Origin: Desulfofustis sp.
GTDB lineage: Bacteria; Desulfobacterota; Desulfobulbia; Desulfobulbales; Desulfocapsaceae
Length of the DNA stretch: 14,744 nucleotides
Assembly (NCBI GenBank): GCA_029287755.1
Contig: JARFQM010000336.1
Span: 1 to 14,744, forward strand
Reading direction: 5' to 3'
The notes below the pieces were generated by a model that worked only from the letters and a program-made list of their open reading frames with translations, was not told where the DNA came from and searched no databases. The position numbers were made by a program, and so were the translations under genes. This document shows, piece by piece, positions 1 to 7,054 of this stretch. How positions within the stretch are numbered: the stretch's first letter is position 1; every line of letters starts with the position of its first letter.

Positions 1-277
1 GGAATATCAATCATATGCCTGTGGTAAAATTTCTCGCATGGTTTGATTTTGAACGAAAATCTTAGTTTTGCAAAAGGCTCAACTGACAATTTGCAGATAA
101 TAGACGTGGTCAAACTAGCTGTAGTGGTGGGTCTTCTGAGATAGTTTGAGATTCTGCGCAATAGTAATTACCTACTAAATAGCGACTAACGTGAGCGCAG
201 GCACAGCCGGCTCCGAGGCACGAGAATGTGTCATCCCGGCAGGTTGTTCCCTGCCTCTTCAATAAGGTGGCAGCGCA
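1..277. other. Upstream region of the lipid-transport operon
   Basis: No gene is visible on either strand in this AT-rich lead-in, apart from the antisense shadow of the first gene. It should hold the operon promoter, but I could not fix a convincing pair of -35 and -10 boxes: the best fragments (CTGACA near 83, GATAAT near 96) are wrongly spaced. A short GC-rich hairpin lies at 238-255 just before the ribosome binding site and is listed separately. Confidence 0.5.
238..255 (+). promoter_or_regulatory. Leader hairpin before the permease gene
   Basis: GGCAGG at 238-243 and CCTGCC at 250-255 are perfect inverted copies with a six-base loop. The hairpin ends 8 bases before the ribosome binding site (AAGGTGG, 264-270) of the gene starting at 278. 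It could be a leader structure affecting translation or mRNA stability. No T-run follows, so it is not a standard terminator. The function is inferred only from position. Confidence 0.3.
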
Positions 278-1405
278 ATGAAAAATCCAAAGGGGTGGTT
301 GGAGGTGGGCCGGGCAGACAACACCATGCGGATATCTGCCGGCGGATTCTGGACGATTGACCAGCTATCGGAGCTGCAGCCGGCGGTGGATGGCCTTGTC
401 GTCGAAGGAACGGCGGATACTGAAGTCGATTTTCACCGCATTGAACGTATGGACACTGCCGGAGCCTATCTGGCCGCCCAATTGCTGGATCGGTGTGACG
501 ACAGTTCTTCCTTCCAGGTGCATTCAAACCAGACTGTTGACTCAATTCTGGAGACTGTGAGACGCTACAACACCTCAGCTGCGTCCCGACCACCTGCAGC
601 CAATGCACTGTACGAAATAATTGGACGTATCGGCAAAGCCACCCTCGAGGCACTTGACCTGGCCGCCTGCTTCATCGTGTTCCTAGGAGCCATCACTCGT
701 CATTTCATCATCACGGTGATGCGTCCTGCCCGCTTCAGATTCAGCCAGACGATGACCCAGATAGAATTAAGCGGCTTCAACGCCATTCCCATAATCTCCC
801 TCATCTCATTTCTTATCGGCATTGTTATCGCCTACCAGGGTGCACTGCAGCTCGGCAAACTGGGGGCGGATATTTATACCATCGACCTTTTGGCCGTCAC
901 CATTCTCAGGGAAATGGGCATATTGCTTGCGGCCATAGTAATCGCAGGCAGGTCCGGTTCGACCTTCGCGGCAGAGATAGGCTCAATGAAGATCAACGAG
1001 GAAATCGATGCAATGCTCACCATTGGCATGAACCCGATGGAGGTACTGGTCCTGCCGCGACTGATCGGGCTGACTGTCTCCCTGCCGATTCTTACCTTGA
1101 TTGCCAACCTGTTCGGGGTAATCGGCGGCGGCCTCATGGTCTGGCTGGTGATGGATGTCTCTCCCCCCATGTTCATCAACCAGTTTATCGACTCACTGTC
1201 CCCCTGGACCTTCTGGGTGGGCATTATGAAGGCCCCGGTGTTTGCCGCGGTGATTGCAGTTATCGGCTGTTATGAGGGTATGCAGGTGTCAGGCAGTGCC
1301 GAATCGCTCGGCACCCATACGACCCGCGCAGTGGTTGAATCGATATTTCTGATTATTGTCTTTGATGCATTGTTTTCGATATTCTTTGGAGTTGTAGGAA
1401 TTTAA
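278..1405 (+). CDS. mlaE: STAS-domain MlaE-type ABC lipid transporter permease
   Basis: Inner-membrane permease of an MCE/Mla-type transporter that moves phospholipids or other hydrophobic molecules between inner and outer membranes. Residues 1 to about 105 form a STAS domain with RMDTAG at 57-62, matching the conserved D-T-A-G of MlaB. Residues 115-375 are the MlaE permease, with membrane segments near 165-190, 203-224, 257-292, 312-332 and 350-372. Family motifs are REMG (211-214), AGRSGS (223-228) and GSMKINEEIDA (235-245). At 375 residues it is about 110 longer than E. coli MlaE because of the fused STAS domain. The ATG has AAGGTGG seven bases upstream. Its stop overlaps the ATPase start by one base (TAATG), so the two are probably translationally coupled. 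The family call is secure; the substrate is unknown. Confidence 0.93.
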   Translation: MKNPKGWLEVGRADNTMRISAGGFWTIDQLSELQPAVDGLVVEGTADTEVDFHRIERMDTAGAYLAAQLLDRCDDSSSFQVHSNQTVDSILETVRRYNTSAASRPPAANALYEIIGRIGKATLEALDLAACFIVFLGAITRHFIITVMRPARFRFSQTMTQIELSGFNAIPIISLISFLIGIVIAYQGALQLGKLGADIYTIDLLAVTILREMGILLAAIVIAGRSGSTFAAEIGSMKINEEIDAMLTIGMNPMEVLVLPRLIGLTVSLPILTLIANLFGVIGGGLMVWLVMDVSPPMFINQFIDSLSPWTFWVGIMKAPVFAAVIAVIGCYEGMQVSGSAESLGTHTTRAVVESIFLIIVFDALFSIFFGVVGI

Positions 1406-2172
1406 TGGGCTCAAGCAAGGGCTTTGCCATTAACGTTGCTGACCTGGTTGTCCGGCTTGGCGGTTACACCATCCATGATGGACTCAGCCTGCAGGTGCGC
1501 AACGGTGAAATCACCTCGGTTGTGGGGGCTTCAGGAACGGGAAAATCGGTTTTGCTGAAAACCATCATCGGCCTGATCGCACCGGTGAGCGGAACCATCG
1601 AGGTATTTGGTCAAAACAGCAGTCGACTTTCCTCCCAAGAAGCCCATGAGGTGCGCAGGCGCTGCGGAGTGTTATTTCAGGACGGGGCCCTGTTCGGCTC
1701 CCTTACGGTCAGTGAAAATGTTCAGATCCCGATCAAGGAGCACTTCACGCTCCCACAGAAAATGAGAGAAGAGCTGGCCGCCTTGAAACTTTCCATGGTG
1801 GGTCTGGATGCGGACGTGGGCACTAAATACCCCTCTGAGCTGTCCGGAGGGATGCGTAAACGCGTCGGGCTGGCTCGAGCCCTGGCTCTTGACCCTGAAT
1901 TGCTTTTTCTCGATGAGCCCACCGCGGGACTGGATCCCATCGGGGCGGCAGCGTTCGACCAGTTGCTCCTGGAGTTGCAGAAAAATCTGCACCTTACGGT
2001 CTTTATCGTCACCCACGATCTCGATACCATACATACGGTGAGCAACAGGATTGCGGTTCTCGGGGAGAAAAAACTACTGATCTGCGGCACGCTTGAGGAC
2101 GTGAGTTCTTTCGATCACCCATGGGTTCAGGAGTATTTTCATGGGCAGCGGTCCCGTGCCGTTAACCACTAG
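1405..2172 (+). CDS. mlaF: MlaF-type ABC transporter ATPase
   Basis: Cytoplasmic ATPase that powers the MCE lipid transporter, working as a dimer beneath the permease. All ABC motifs are present: Walker A GASGTGKS (41-48), Q-loop Q92, signature LSGGM (146-150), Walker B LLFLDE with D170 and E171, D-loop GLDP (175-178) and switch H204. The LSGGM signature and the RKRVGLARA stretch behind it are typical of MlaF and its plant homologue TGD3. Length, 255 residues, is slightly below E. coli MlaF (269). The start overlaps the permease stop by one base, and 44 bases separate its stop from the MCE gene. In E. coli, MlaF is held by MlaB; here the MlaB-like domain is part of the permease, so the contact would be with the permease N-terminus (inference). 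Confidence 0.95.
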   Translation: MGSSKGFAINVADLVVRLGGYTIHDGLSLQVRNGEITSVVGASGTGKSVLLKTIIGLIAPVSGTIEVFGQNSSRLSSQEAHEVRRRCGVLFQDGALFGSLTVSENVQIPIKEHFTLPQKMREELAALKLSMVGLDADVGTKYPSELSGGMRKRVGLARALALDPELLFLDEPTAGLDPIGAAAFDQLLLELQKNLHLTVFIVTHDLDTIHTVSNRIAVLGEKKLLICGTLEDVSSFDHPWVQEYFHGQRSRAVNH

Positions 2173-2216
2173 CTGACAATAGTGTACTGCTGACACATCG
2201 GTTGCCCGGATACGCC

Positions 2217-3200
2217 ATGGAATCAAAAAAATTCAACTTTGTTATCGGTCTCTTTGTGGTGGCGGGAATCGCCGGTATTTTTATTATTGGCCTCTGGCTC
2301 GCCAAAACCGGTTCAAGCGAGAAAATCACCCCCTATGAGGTGCTCTTTAAAGAGTCTGTATCGGGCTTGAGTGTGGGAAGTAAGGTGAGCTACCGGGGCA
2401 TCCGCATCGGCTCGGTGACTTCCATAGGAATTAAACCCGATGATCCCCAGTTTGTGCTGGTCAGGATTGCCGTCAAAGAAGAATATCCGATTCATCAAGG
2501 TGATATCGCCTCGCTCAAGATCGAAGGGATAACCGGCACATCGTATATCGACATCGAAGGCGCCGAGTGGGACAGTGAACTGATTGCATCAACCCCGGAG
2601 AATCCCGCCACCATTCCTTCACGCAGATCCGAGCTCGGCCGGCTGGTCAAAGGCCTGCCCGATCTTATCAACGAGGGAACCATACTGGCTCAGCGTTTCA
2701 GCGAGATGGTAAACGACAAGAACCGGGAGCAGGTTACCGCCATTCTCGTCAATATTAAGGAAATCACCACAATGCTCGCCGAACAGGGTGAGAACATCAA
2801 CACCGTACTCGGTACCGCAGAAGATGCCGGCAACGAACTCATCGCCGTGAGCCGGTCGCTGCAGAACGTGGCAACAAAACTTGATTCCCTGGTCGACACG
2901 CTGCAGGTCACCGCAAATGACACGGATCGGCTTATCAACGATGAGGGGGCCGAACTTATAAACGAGTGGAAAACCACCGCTCAATCATGGCGGGAACTCT
3001 CGGACACCGCCCAGAATTTCCTGGTTGTCAATGAAGATTCACTGCACCATTTTTCCCAGGAAGGGCTTTATGAATTCACTTTGTTTCTGCAGGAAGCACG
3101 GTATCTGATCGCGGGGTTGTCCCGCGTAGTTGATAGAATCGAGTCTTCAGGCGCCCGCTTTCTGCTCGATCAACACAATCCAGAGATAGATCCGAACTGA
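2217..3200 (+). CDS. mlaD: MlaD-type MCE domain substrate-binding protein
   Basis: Membrane-anchored periplasmic protein of the lipid transporter; MlaD-like proteins form a hexameric ring through which lipid passes. Residues 7-29 are a single N-terminal membrane anchor and about 39-117 one MCE domain (VSYRGIRIGSVTSIGI at 57-72). Residues 140-327 are mostly polar and predicted helical, with repeated Thr/Asn/Asp-rich heptad-like stretches. At 327 residues it is much longer than E. coli MlaD (183), closer to long-tailed MCE proteins whose C-terminal helices form a tube. I chose the ATG at 2217: a TTG at 2202 is in frame, but the anchor begins right after ATG-GAA-TCA-AAA as in relatives. The ribosome site is weak, suggesting coupling to the upstream genes. 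Confidence 0.92.
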   Translation: MESKKFNFVIGLFVVAGIAGIFIIGLWLAKTGSSEKITPYEVLFKESVSGLSVGSKVSYRGIRIGSVTSIGIKPDDPQFVLVRIAVKEEYPIHQGDIASLKIEGITGTSYIDIEGAEWDSELIASTPENPATIPSRRSELGRLVKGLPDLINEGTILAQRFSEMVNDKNREQVTAILVNIKEITTMLAEQGENINTVLGTAEDAGNELIAVSRSLQNVATKLDSLVDTLQVTANDTDRLINDEGAELINEWKTTAQSWRELSDTAQNFLVVNEDSLHHFSQEGLYEFTLFLQEARYLIAGLSRVVDRIESSGARFLLDQHNPEIDPN

Positions 3201-3204
3201 GCTT

Positions 3205-3861
3205 ATGAGGCCACGCAACAACAAGGTAATCAAACGCGATCACACAGCTGCAGCGCCATTGCTGCTGGTTCTGCTGGTAATGGGCAGTGTTGCCGGCTGC
3301 AACGTCCTGAAGCTACCGGGGCCACCGCCGGATCTTTATAATCTCACCCCGAAGAGCACTTTCAGCGACGATCTGCCGGAAATCGACAAACAGCTCACCA
3401 TTGAGGAGCCTTTAGCCTCAGGGGGGCTGGACAACAATAGGATTGCCCTGCATCCCCACTCCACCAGGATCAAATATTTTGCCAATGCCCGCTGGTCCGA
3501 GCGGGCGCCCAAAATGCTGCAGACACTCCTCGTTGAAAGCTTTGAAAATGCCAATAAAATTGTCGCGGTTGGCAGGCAATCAATAGGTTTGCGCTCAGAT
3601 TATACCTTGAAAACCGAACTCCGTGAATTTCAGGTCGAACATGACGCCGAAGCCAAGATCTTCACCGTTCGGGTCAGAATAAACGCCAAACTCGTTCAAC
3701 AGCCGAAGAGAAATATCGTTGGTTCACACAGTTTTGAGCACACGGTTGAGATAACAGACGACAGCGGCATGGACAGTATTATTATTGCCTTCGACCAGGC
3801 TGCCGGCAGGGTATTGAAGAAACTGGTGGAGTGGACGCTGGAGAAAATGAATCATACCTAG
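3205..3861 (+). CDS. ABC-type transport auxiliary lipoprotein (PqiC-like, PF03886 type)
   Basis: Predicted lipoprotein of 218 residues closing the lipid-transport operon, four bases after the MCE gene. A basic N-terminus, a hydrophobic stretch (17-30) and the lipobox VAGC put the lipid-modified cysteine at residue 32. The mature start, with proline-rich PGPPPDLYNLTPK (39-51), matches the usual opening of the auxiliary-component family that includes PqiC. The rest is a mixed alpha/beta domain with LRSDYTLKTELREFQVE at 108-124. Members of this family sit at the outer membrane and partner MCE tunnels. Residue +2 after the cysteine is Asn, not Asp, so retention in the inner membrane is not indicated under the E. 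coli rule. Family assignment rests on the N-terminal motif, operon position and length, so it is strong but not certain. Confidence 0.85.
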   Translation: MRPRNNKVIKRDHTAAAPLLLVLLVMGSVAGCNVLKLPGPPPDLYNLTPKSTFSDDLPEIDKQLTIEEPLASGGLDNNRIALHPHSTRIKYFANARWSERAPKMLQTLLVESFENANKIVAVGRQSIGLRSDYTLKTELREFQVEHDAEAKIFTVRVRINAKLVQQPKRNIVGSHSFEHTVEITDDSGMDSIIIAFDQAAGRVLKKLVEWTLEKMNHT

Positions 3862-3883
3862 TTTTCATCTGCAAACTGGTCAA

Positions 3884-3942
3884 ACCCAAGAGCTTGGTCA
3901 ATGGTGCTAAGCTTGGGTGGGGGCGACGGCAACGCTGCCGTC
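3884..3942. terminator. Tandem hairpins in the convergent gap after the operon
   Basis: Two inverted repeats lie in the 95-base gap between the lipoprotein gene and the convergent secreted-protein gene. ACCCAAG (3884-3890) pairs with CTTGGGT (3912-3918) around a 21-base loop. GACGGCA (3925-3931) pairs perfectly with TGCCGTC (3936-3942) around a four-base loop. Position suits a bidirectional terminator, but no T-run follows the stem on either strand, so intrinsic termination is only a guess. Confidence 0.35.
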
Positions 3943-3956
3943 AGCAGGTTCAAATA

Positions 3957-4535
3957 TTAGCGCATGTCCCAGAAATCCAGGAACGGAACCATATCGATAT
4001 TTTCATTTTTTTCCAGCGGAAAATATTGATCCGAGTTCTCGATTTCCAGCAGTCTCCGCTCCTGGTCAAGCCCCTTAGCTGTTGGCTCGTGGTAAAACGC
4101 CACCTTCATCTTGCCAGTCAACTGGTCAGCTTTCAGTTTGATGGTGACATCCTGGTATTTCCACTTGTAGGTGAAAACATTTTCTTTCGCCGATGTCTTG
4201 TGGTCGGGCAGGCCGTATTTCACCTTCATTTTTCTCTCGACCAGGTCATATTTGTCAGGGGAGTCCAGATTAATATAGACTGCATAAAATTTATCTTTGT
4301 AAAAACCGTAGATCACGTCGCCTATGATCATGTCTTCAACAACATAGGACTCTCCCGGGCTGGCATAAAAGGTCATCCCCCCTTTGCTGTAGAGCTGCTT
4401 TAAACCACGGTATTTGGAGATATCGCTGCCCCACACATACCCCATAAAACCGTCTTCCAGGTCTTCCGCCCAGGCAGTGCTGAACAGACAGAGGGTCAGC
4501 ACGAGAACAAGGATGGCGATGAGATGGTTTTTCAT
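3957..4535 (-). CDS. Secreted protein of unknown function
   Basis: I do not recognise a named family. The protein has 192 residues, with a clear Sec signal peptide (residues 1-23, cleavage likely after STAWA). The mature part begins EDLEDGFMGYVWGSDISKY, a Phe-x-Gly-x-x-Trp-Gly opening shared by small exported proteins of unknown function that I associate with Desulfobacterota and relatives. It continues as an alternating Tyr/Lys-rich beta-type domain (IYGFYKDKFYAVYINL, LVERKMKVKYGLP), with no cysteine in the mature part. The start at 4535 is chosen because AGAGGAGAA lies about six bases upstream and it places the signal peptide at the N-terminus; an in-frame start 42 bases earlier lacks both. 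It is convergent with the lipid-transport operon and lies downstream of the barrel gene on the same strand. Confidence 0.8.
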   Translation of the reverse strand: MKNHLIAILVLVLTLCLFSTAWAEDLEDGFMGYVWGSDISKYRGLKQLYSKGGMTFYASPGESYVVEDMIIGDVIYGFYKDKFYAVYINLDSPDKYDLVERKMKVKYGLPDHKTSAKENVFTYKWKYQDVTIKLKADQLTGKMKVAFYHEPTAKGLDQERRLLEIENSDQYFPLEKNENIDMVPFLDFWDMR

Positions 4536-4577
4536 GATTGTTTCTCCTCTTTTTCGGTGCGTTAGCAAATAGTACAC

Positions 4578-4796
4578 CCTTACTCATAGTGCCGATACAA
4601 GTCATTGTCCACCTATCAACAGCCGGCAGTTATGGTGGTTGAACCAGCCTGAAACATCGCTGCCTTCCTAGGGAAATTTCAAAGCCGACCTTAACGAGCA
4701 GATCGACCCACGATTTGGAGGCTGTTTTCCATTGACCAGATACATTTCATACGCCGGTGAGAATCCAGTCCTTAACGGACGAGAGAAAGGTGCACT
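4578..4796. other. Intergenic region between two minus-strand exported-protein genes
   Basis: I see no gene here. The stretch carries the downstream end of the barrel gene and the upstream region of the secreted-protein gene. A small dyad, TGGTT-G-AACCA (4636-4646), and a four-base stem (4768-4780) are too short to interpret. A separate promoter for the secreted-protein gene is likely, given the 261 bases from the barrel gene's stop to its start codon, but I could not place one. Confidence 0.4.
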
Positions 4797-5327
4797 CTAA
4801 AAATGAAATTTTATGCCGATGTTGCCGGTAAAGCCACCCACATCAATGTTCTCCTCCAGGACACCATCAAGTTCTGCAAATCGATAGAGAGCCTCGCCGA
4901 ACAACTTAAGCAGAGACGTACCCAGGGGCACATCAAGTCCTGCCCCGATATACCCGCTGAATTTGGAGTCCAAGTCAACCTCACTGGATGAGTCGACATA
5001 GAGGTAGGAGACCCCTCCGAGAAGGTAGGGGTCTACTTCACCGTAAGGCAACAAGTGCACTTGCAGCCCTAGATCAAATGGTATCGTAGTTACATCCTCA
5101 TAAACAATTCCCGTGTCGCTGTCTGAGAAGAAATGGGCTCTGCCATCCAGGCGCAGGTGCTCAGTGAAAAGAGGGATGGCTAGTCCAACTCCCGCACCCC
5201 AGGAACCATCAGCATCCTGTTTGCTCCAATAACTGCCATAGCCGTACAGATCAATTGCCGAAGCATTCGACCCGCAAAAAAGCATTGAAAGTATAAAAAC
5301 CAGAAACACTATCTTTACATATCTCAT
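4797..5327 (-). CDS. Small outer-membrane beta-barrel protein
   Basis: A 176-residue exported protein. Residues 1-24 are a Sec signal peptide ending in SNASA. The mature chain alternates hydrophobic and polar residues in Gly/Tyr-rich strands (GYGSYW, WGAGVGLAIPL, FDLGLQVHLLP, YLLGGVSYLYV, FSGYIGAGLDV, FTGNIGIKFHF) and ends with a C-terminal Phe, the usual signal for insertion by the BAM complex. The size fits an eight-stranded barrel of the OmpA-N/OmpW-like or outer-membrane beta-barrel domain type. Its ligand or role is unknown. The start at 5327 is preferred because GGAGG lies eight bases upstream; in-frame ATG at 5333 is too close to it. The gene is followed on the same strand by another secreted-protein gene. 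Confidence 0.82.
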   Translation of the reverse strand: MRYVKIVFLVFILSMLFCGSNASAIDLYGYGSYWSKQDADGSWGAGVGLAIPLFTEHLRLDGRAHFFSDSDTGIVYEDVTTIPFDLGLQVHLLPYGEVDPYLLGGVSYLYVDSSSEVDLDSKFSGYIGAGLDVPLGTSLLKLFGEALYRFAELDGVLEENIDVGGFTGNIGIKFHF

Positions 5328-5345
5328 TTCCATCCCCTCCACCAA

Positions 5346-5667
5346 TCTGCGTACCTGTTGGAATTGACCATCTGTCTAGACCACCCCTGCCTGAAGGTGG
5401 CCGCTCGAGTCTCGGTGCACCGAGATGGTGCGAAATGCCTTTCGATTTCCCGCAACACTAATCTTATCAATTTTTATATCTATCACCAATAATAGAATGG
5501 TGGCACCGCCAACCGGGCGTGATTGTCGGCCGGGTGGGGAAAACCATCAATCCATGGACGTATTCTCAGGTATTCAGTTTAGGTTTGATCTGGCGCTACT
5601 TGAGAAGTAGACTCTGTGTTTCAGCGGATAATCAGAGCGCAATCAAGCACTGGGTGAATATCGAGAT
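5346..5667. other. Divergent intergenic region between barrel and TauE/SafE genes
   Basis: This roughly 320-base region separates two divergently transcribed genes and must hold both promoters. I see no credible gene. It contains a stem CCACC/GGTGG (5381-5400, ten-base loop) and a 14-base perfect palindrome (5411-5424), listed separately. The short open frames starting at 5425 and 5519 have no ribosome site or recognisable content. Confidence 0.45.
5411..5424. promoter_or_regulatory. 14-base perfect palindrome, possible operator
   Basis: CTCGGTGCACCGAG is a perfect 14-base palindrome, 84 bases upstream of the barrel gene start and about 245 bases upstream of the TauE/SafE gene. Even-symmetry palindromes of this size are typical of dimeric repressor sites. 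No regulator gene is adjacent in the window, so the assignment rests on symmetry and position only. Confidence 0.35.
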
Positions 5668-6387
5668 ATGGACTTTTTATATTTTGCCGCCTTCTCATTT
5701 TTAGTGATTGTCGGAGCATTTTTACAATCCGTGATTGGGCTCGGTTTCGTGATGCTCGTAGCTCCTTTTCTCGTCTTGTATAATCCAGATTTTGTACCTG
5801 TGCCGATGCTGCTCATCGGCACCTTTTTACCCCTGCTCATAGTGTGGCGTGATCGCAAAGCTATTCATTTTACCGGGATCAAATCAGCTATCGCCGGAAG
5901 GATAATAGGAAATTTACTTGCTGTAGGGCTGCTCAGCATCATTTCTCAAAACACTTATATGCTGATCTTTGGCGGGTTGATTATCGTTACGGTTATTCTC
6001 AGCACGCTCACTTTCAACATTCGACCGACGACGGTCAATGTGGGTATTGCCGGCATTCTGTCAGGATTGATGGGAACTCTGGCAGCTGTTGGTGGACCGC
6101 CCATGGCAATTGTTTACCAAAATGAAAAGGGAGATGTTATCCGTGCAACTCTGTCCGGTTTTTTTGTTTTGGGAACCTTGCTGTCAATTTTATTTCTTAG
6201 TATTGCCGGCAAGGTGACGCTTAATGATTTCAGGCTGTTCTTTTATATGGTGCCCGGCGTCTTGATTGGTTTTTATCTATCCAAATATGCAGTAGGCTTT
6301 GTAGATCGGGGGTATATGCGTAAAGCCATGCTGTCCGTATCATTTTTGGCTGGCGTTATAGTTGTTATTAAGGCCTTTTGGGGGTGA
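5668..6387 (+). CDS. TauE/SafE family membrane permease
   Basis: Inner-membrane protein of 239 residues from the TauE/SafE family (older name DUF81), whose characterised members export sulfite, sulfoacetate or related organosulfur anions. It shows the family's internal duplication: first half motif GAFLQSVIGLGFVMLVAPFLV (16-36), second half GILSGLMGTLAAVGGPPMAI (129-148), each with the Gly-rich helix followed by a helix break. About seven or eight membrane segments are visible. Length is near the family norm of 240-270. The start is preceded by GGTGA about nine bases upstream. Codons are richer in A and T than in the neighbouring genes by eye, which may mean later acquisition. It is a single-gene unit, so the substrate cannot be read from context. 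Confidence 0.9.
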   Translation: MDFLYFAAFSFLVIVGAFLQSVIGLGFVMLVAPFLVLYNPDFVPVPMLLIGTFLPLLIVWRDRKAIHFTGIKSAIAGRIIGNLLAVGLLSIISQNTYMLIFGGLIIVTVILSTLTFNIRPTTVNVGIAGILSGLMGTLAAVGGPPMAIVYQNEKGDVIRATLSGFFVLGTLLSILFLSIAGKVTLNDFRLFFYMVPGVLIGFYLSKYAVGFVDRGYMRKAMLSVSFLAGVIVVIKAFWG

Positions 6388-6521
6388 TATGATCTCCCTG
6401 GCTATACAAAGTTCAAATCTACACTGTCTGTTATCATTGTCTTTGCTGAATACGGACAATCGCTTTGCCTCTGCAGCACGGCCGTTAGTAGCAGGCCTGG
6501 TGTGATTTTGTACAGGACGTG
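6388..6521. other. Short convergent gap
   Basis: The 134 bases between the convergent TauE/SafE and CWC-protein genes hold no gene. I found no hairpin with a T-run that would mark an intrinsic terminator. Confidence 0.4.
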
Positions 6522-6722
6522 CTAATGGTGTGAGCCTTCATTAAACTTTTGAATGCAGTCAAGGCATATGCATGCTTTGCCCTTTTGCGGGGCGGGCAAT
6601 AACTCTATCAGCTCGTGCGGGACCTTGACATCTCTACACCAGCATGGTTGCTCAGAATGAGCCATGCAGTTATTTGGTTTGCCGCACAGTGGGCATATCG
6701 TTTCATTTATCTGATTTTTCAA
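6522..6722 (-). CDS. Cysteine-rich CWC family protein
   Basis: A 66-residue cytoplasmic protein matching the small cysteine-rich CWC family (PF14375 type), whose function is unknown. Eight cysteines are at 10, 13, 19, 27, 29, 51, 53 and 56, arranged as C-P-L-C near the N-terminus, the name-giving C-W-C at 27-29 and a C-I-C-x-x-C cluster near the C-terminus. This suggests one or two zinc sites. The start codon is TTG, with GAGGG four bases upstream; the frame closes upstream by a stop at 6759-6761 with no ATG between, so TTG is the best start. A run of nine A (T on the coding strand) lies just upstream at 6738-6746. The gene is convergent with the TauE/SafE gene. Confidence 0.82.
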   Translation of the reverse strand: MKNQINETICPLCGKPNNCMAHSEQPCWCRDVKVPHELIELLPAPQKGKACICLDCIQKFNEGSHH

Positions 6723-7054
6723 GGTACCCTCTACTCTAAAAAAAAATAGCTCTCCTCTCTAGTGCTTTTTATCCCCGTACCTGAATATCTTTTATTCCAA
6801 TGAGGAATTGCCTGGCTGAGGTTGTCTATTATTCTCCGGATCCTGAGAGACGGCCGGGGGCTTATTACTGTCTACCTGAAGTTTCGGAATTGAAAGTTGA
6901 AGATCTGATGCAAAGCCTGGCCGATGGTGATATGATCGGGTGAGTATGAAGGTAATTGGCAACCAGTCAGCATCCATCGAATAGTTCCGCGGCGGCAGCG
7001 GGTTGGGCTGAAAAAAGCACCTCTGCGGGTCGGAACGGATAACCCAGGGAAAAA
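6723..7054. other. Divergent intergenic region before the aldolase gene
   Basis: About 330 bases with no convincing gene. A 47-codon plus-strand frame with an ATG occurs at 6800-6943 (listed separately with low confidence). Near the aldolase start, two interleaved inverted repeats occur: GTTCCG (6984-6989) with CGGAAC (7031-7036), and GGGTT (7000-7004) with AACCC (7041-7045). They may form a leader structure. No promoter could be placed with confidence. Confidence 0.4.
6800..6943 (+). CDS. Possible small protein of 47 residues
   Basis: An ATG-started frame of 47 codons upstream of the aldolase gene. The product is acidic and has plausible composition (YYSPDPERRPGAYYC, then ELKVEDLMQSLADGDMIG), with a helix-like C-terminal half. 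There is no clear ribosome site before the ATG and I recognise no family. It may be a real small gene, the remnant of a longer one, or chance. Its stop lies 111 bases before the aldolase start. Confidence 0.2.
   Translation: MRNCLAEVVYYSPDPERRPGAYYCLPEVSELKVEDLMQSLADGDMIG

Noticed and set aside
83..101. CTGACA ... GATAAT as a promoter of the transporter operon
   Set aside because: Only seven bases separate the two boxes; a sigma-70 promoter needs about 17.
231..653. 140-codon minus-strand frame over the start of the permease gene
   Set aside because: It lies antisense to the STAS domain coding sequence, is rich in Arg, Pro and Cys as shadows often are, and has no ribosome site.
3831..4403. 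190-codon plus-strand frame opposite the secreted-protein gene
   Set aside because: The minus-strand gene has a signal peptide and a strong ribosome site; the plus-strand product has shadow-like composition.
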